From assembly GCA_937907435.1 (NCBI GenBank), contig CALCIA010000072.1, positions 1 to 5,543 of the forward strand: a DNA stretch of 5,543 nt, in the 5' to 3' direction. Positions 5,538-5,543 of this stretch are shown here, one piece after another (within the stretch, counting starts at the first letter, position 1; the number at the start of each line of letters is the position of its first letter). This stretch comes from an uncultured Actinomycetes bacterium (lineage in GTDB: Bacteria; Actinomycetota; Thermoleophilia; Solirubrobacterales; 70-9). The position numbers and the translations under genes are program-made. Under the pieces are notes generated by a model. The model ran no database searches. It saw only the letters and a program-made list of their open reading frames with translations, and was not told the DNA's origin.

Positions 5538-5543
5538 GGGCAG

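Overview
The window is a high-GC, plus-strand stretch of bacterial chromosome. It carries the downstream part of the classical nusA-infB translation/RNA operon: infB (5' end outside the window), rbfA, a DHH-family phosphoesterase (nrnA-like), truB, ribF and rpsO, followed by a one-cysteine peroxiredoxin. Strong G/C preference at third codon positions, gene order and protein style point to an actinobacterium. The compact TruB, ending just after the VGPF motif with a GDAYC-type segment, and the RibF that runs almost directly from GTFDGVHLGH into LTFEPHP, resemble what I recall of Thermoleophilia (Solirubrobacter/Conexibacter relatives). That placement is inference from memory, not from a search.

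Layout: 1-1505 infB, from the G1 motif to the C-terminus; 1512-1862 rbfA; 1859-2908 DHH phosphoesterase, overlapping rbfA by ATGA; 2929-3582 truB; 3583-3755 a gap unusually long for this operon and almost wholly occupied by a long inverted repeat; 3756-4658 ribF; 4659-4718 a short leader with a promoter-like extended -10 and a GNRA-loop hairpin plus T5 tract; 4719-4988 rpsO; 4991-5446 peroxiredoxin; 5447-5543 a very GC-rich, hairpin-rich tail with a 25-bp imperfect direct repeat, cut by the window end. All supported genes are on the plus strand.

Functionally, IF2 loads initiator tRNA, RbfA and S15 serve 30S assembly, TruB modifies tRNA U55, the DHH enzyme clears nanoRNA or pAp-type products, and RibF makes FMN and FAD. 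The peroxiredoxin takes the place next to rpsO where pnp is often found.

The most unusual item is the 168-bp inverted-repeat element at 3584-3751. It has a perfect 15-bp terminal repeat, and its imperfect extension pairs almost completely through G-U wobbles if the minus strand is read as RNA. Two internal 6-bp hairpins give it a multi-branched architecture. It could be a small mobile element or a structured RNA. The second most interesting item is the hairpin/T5 leader directly before rpsO.
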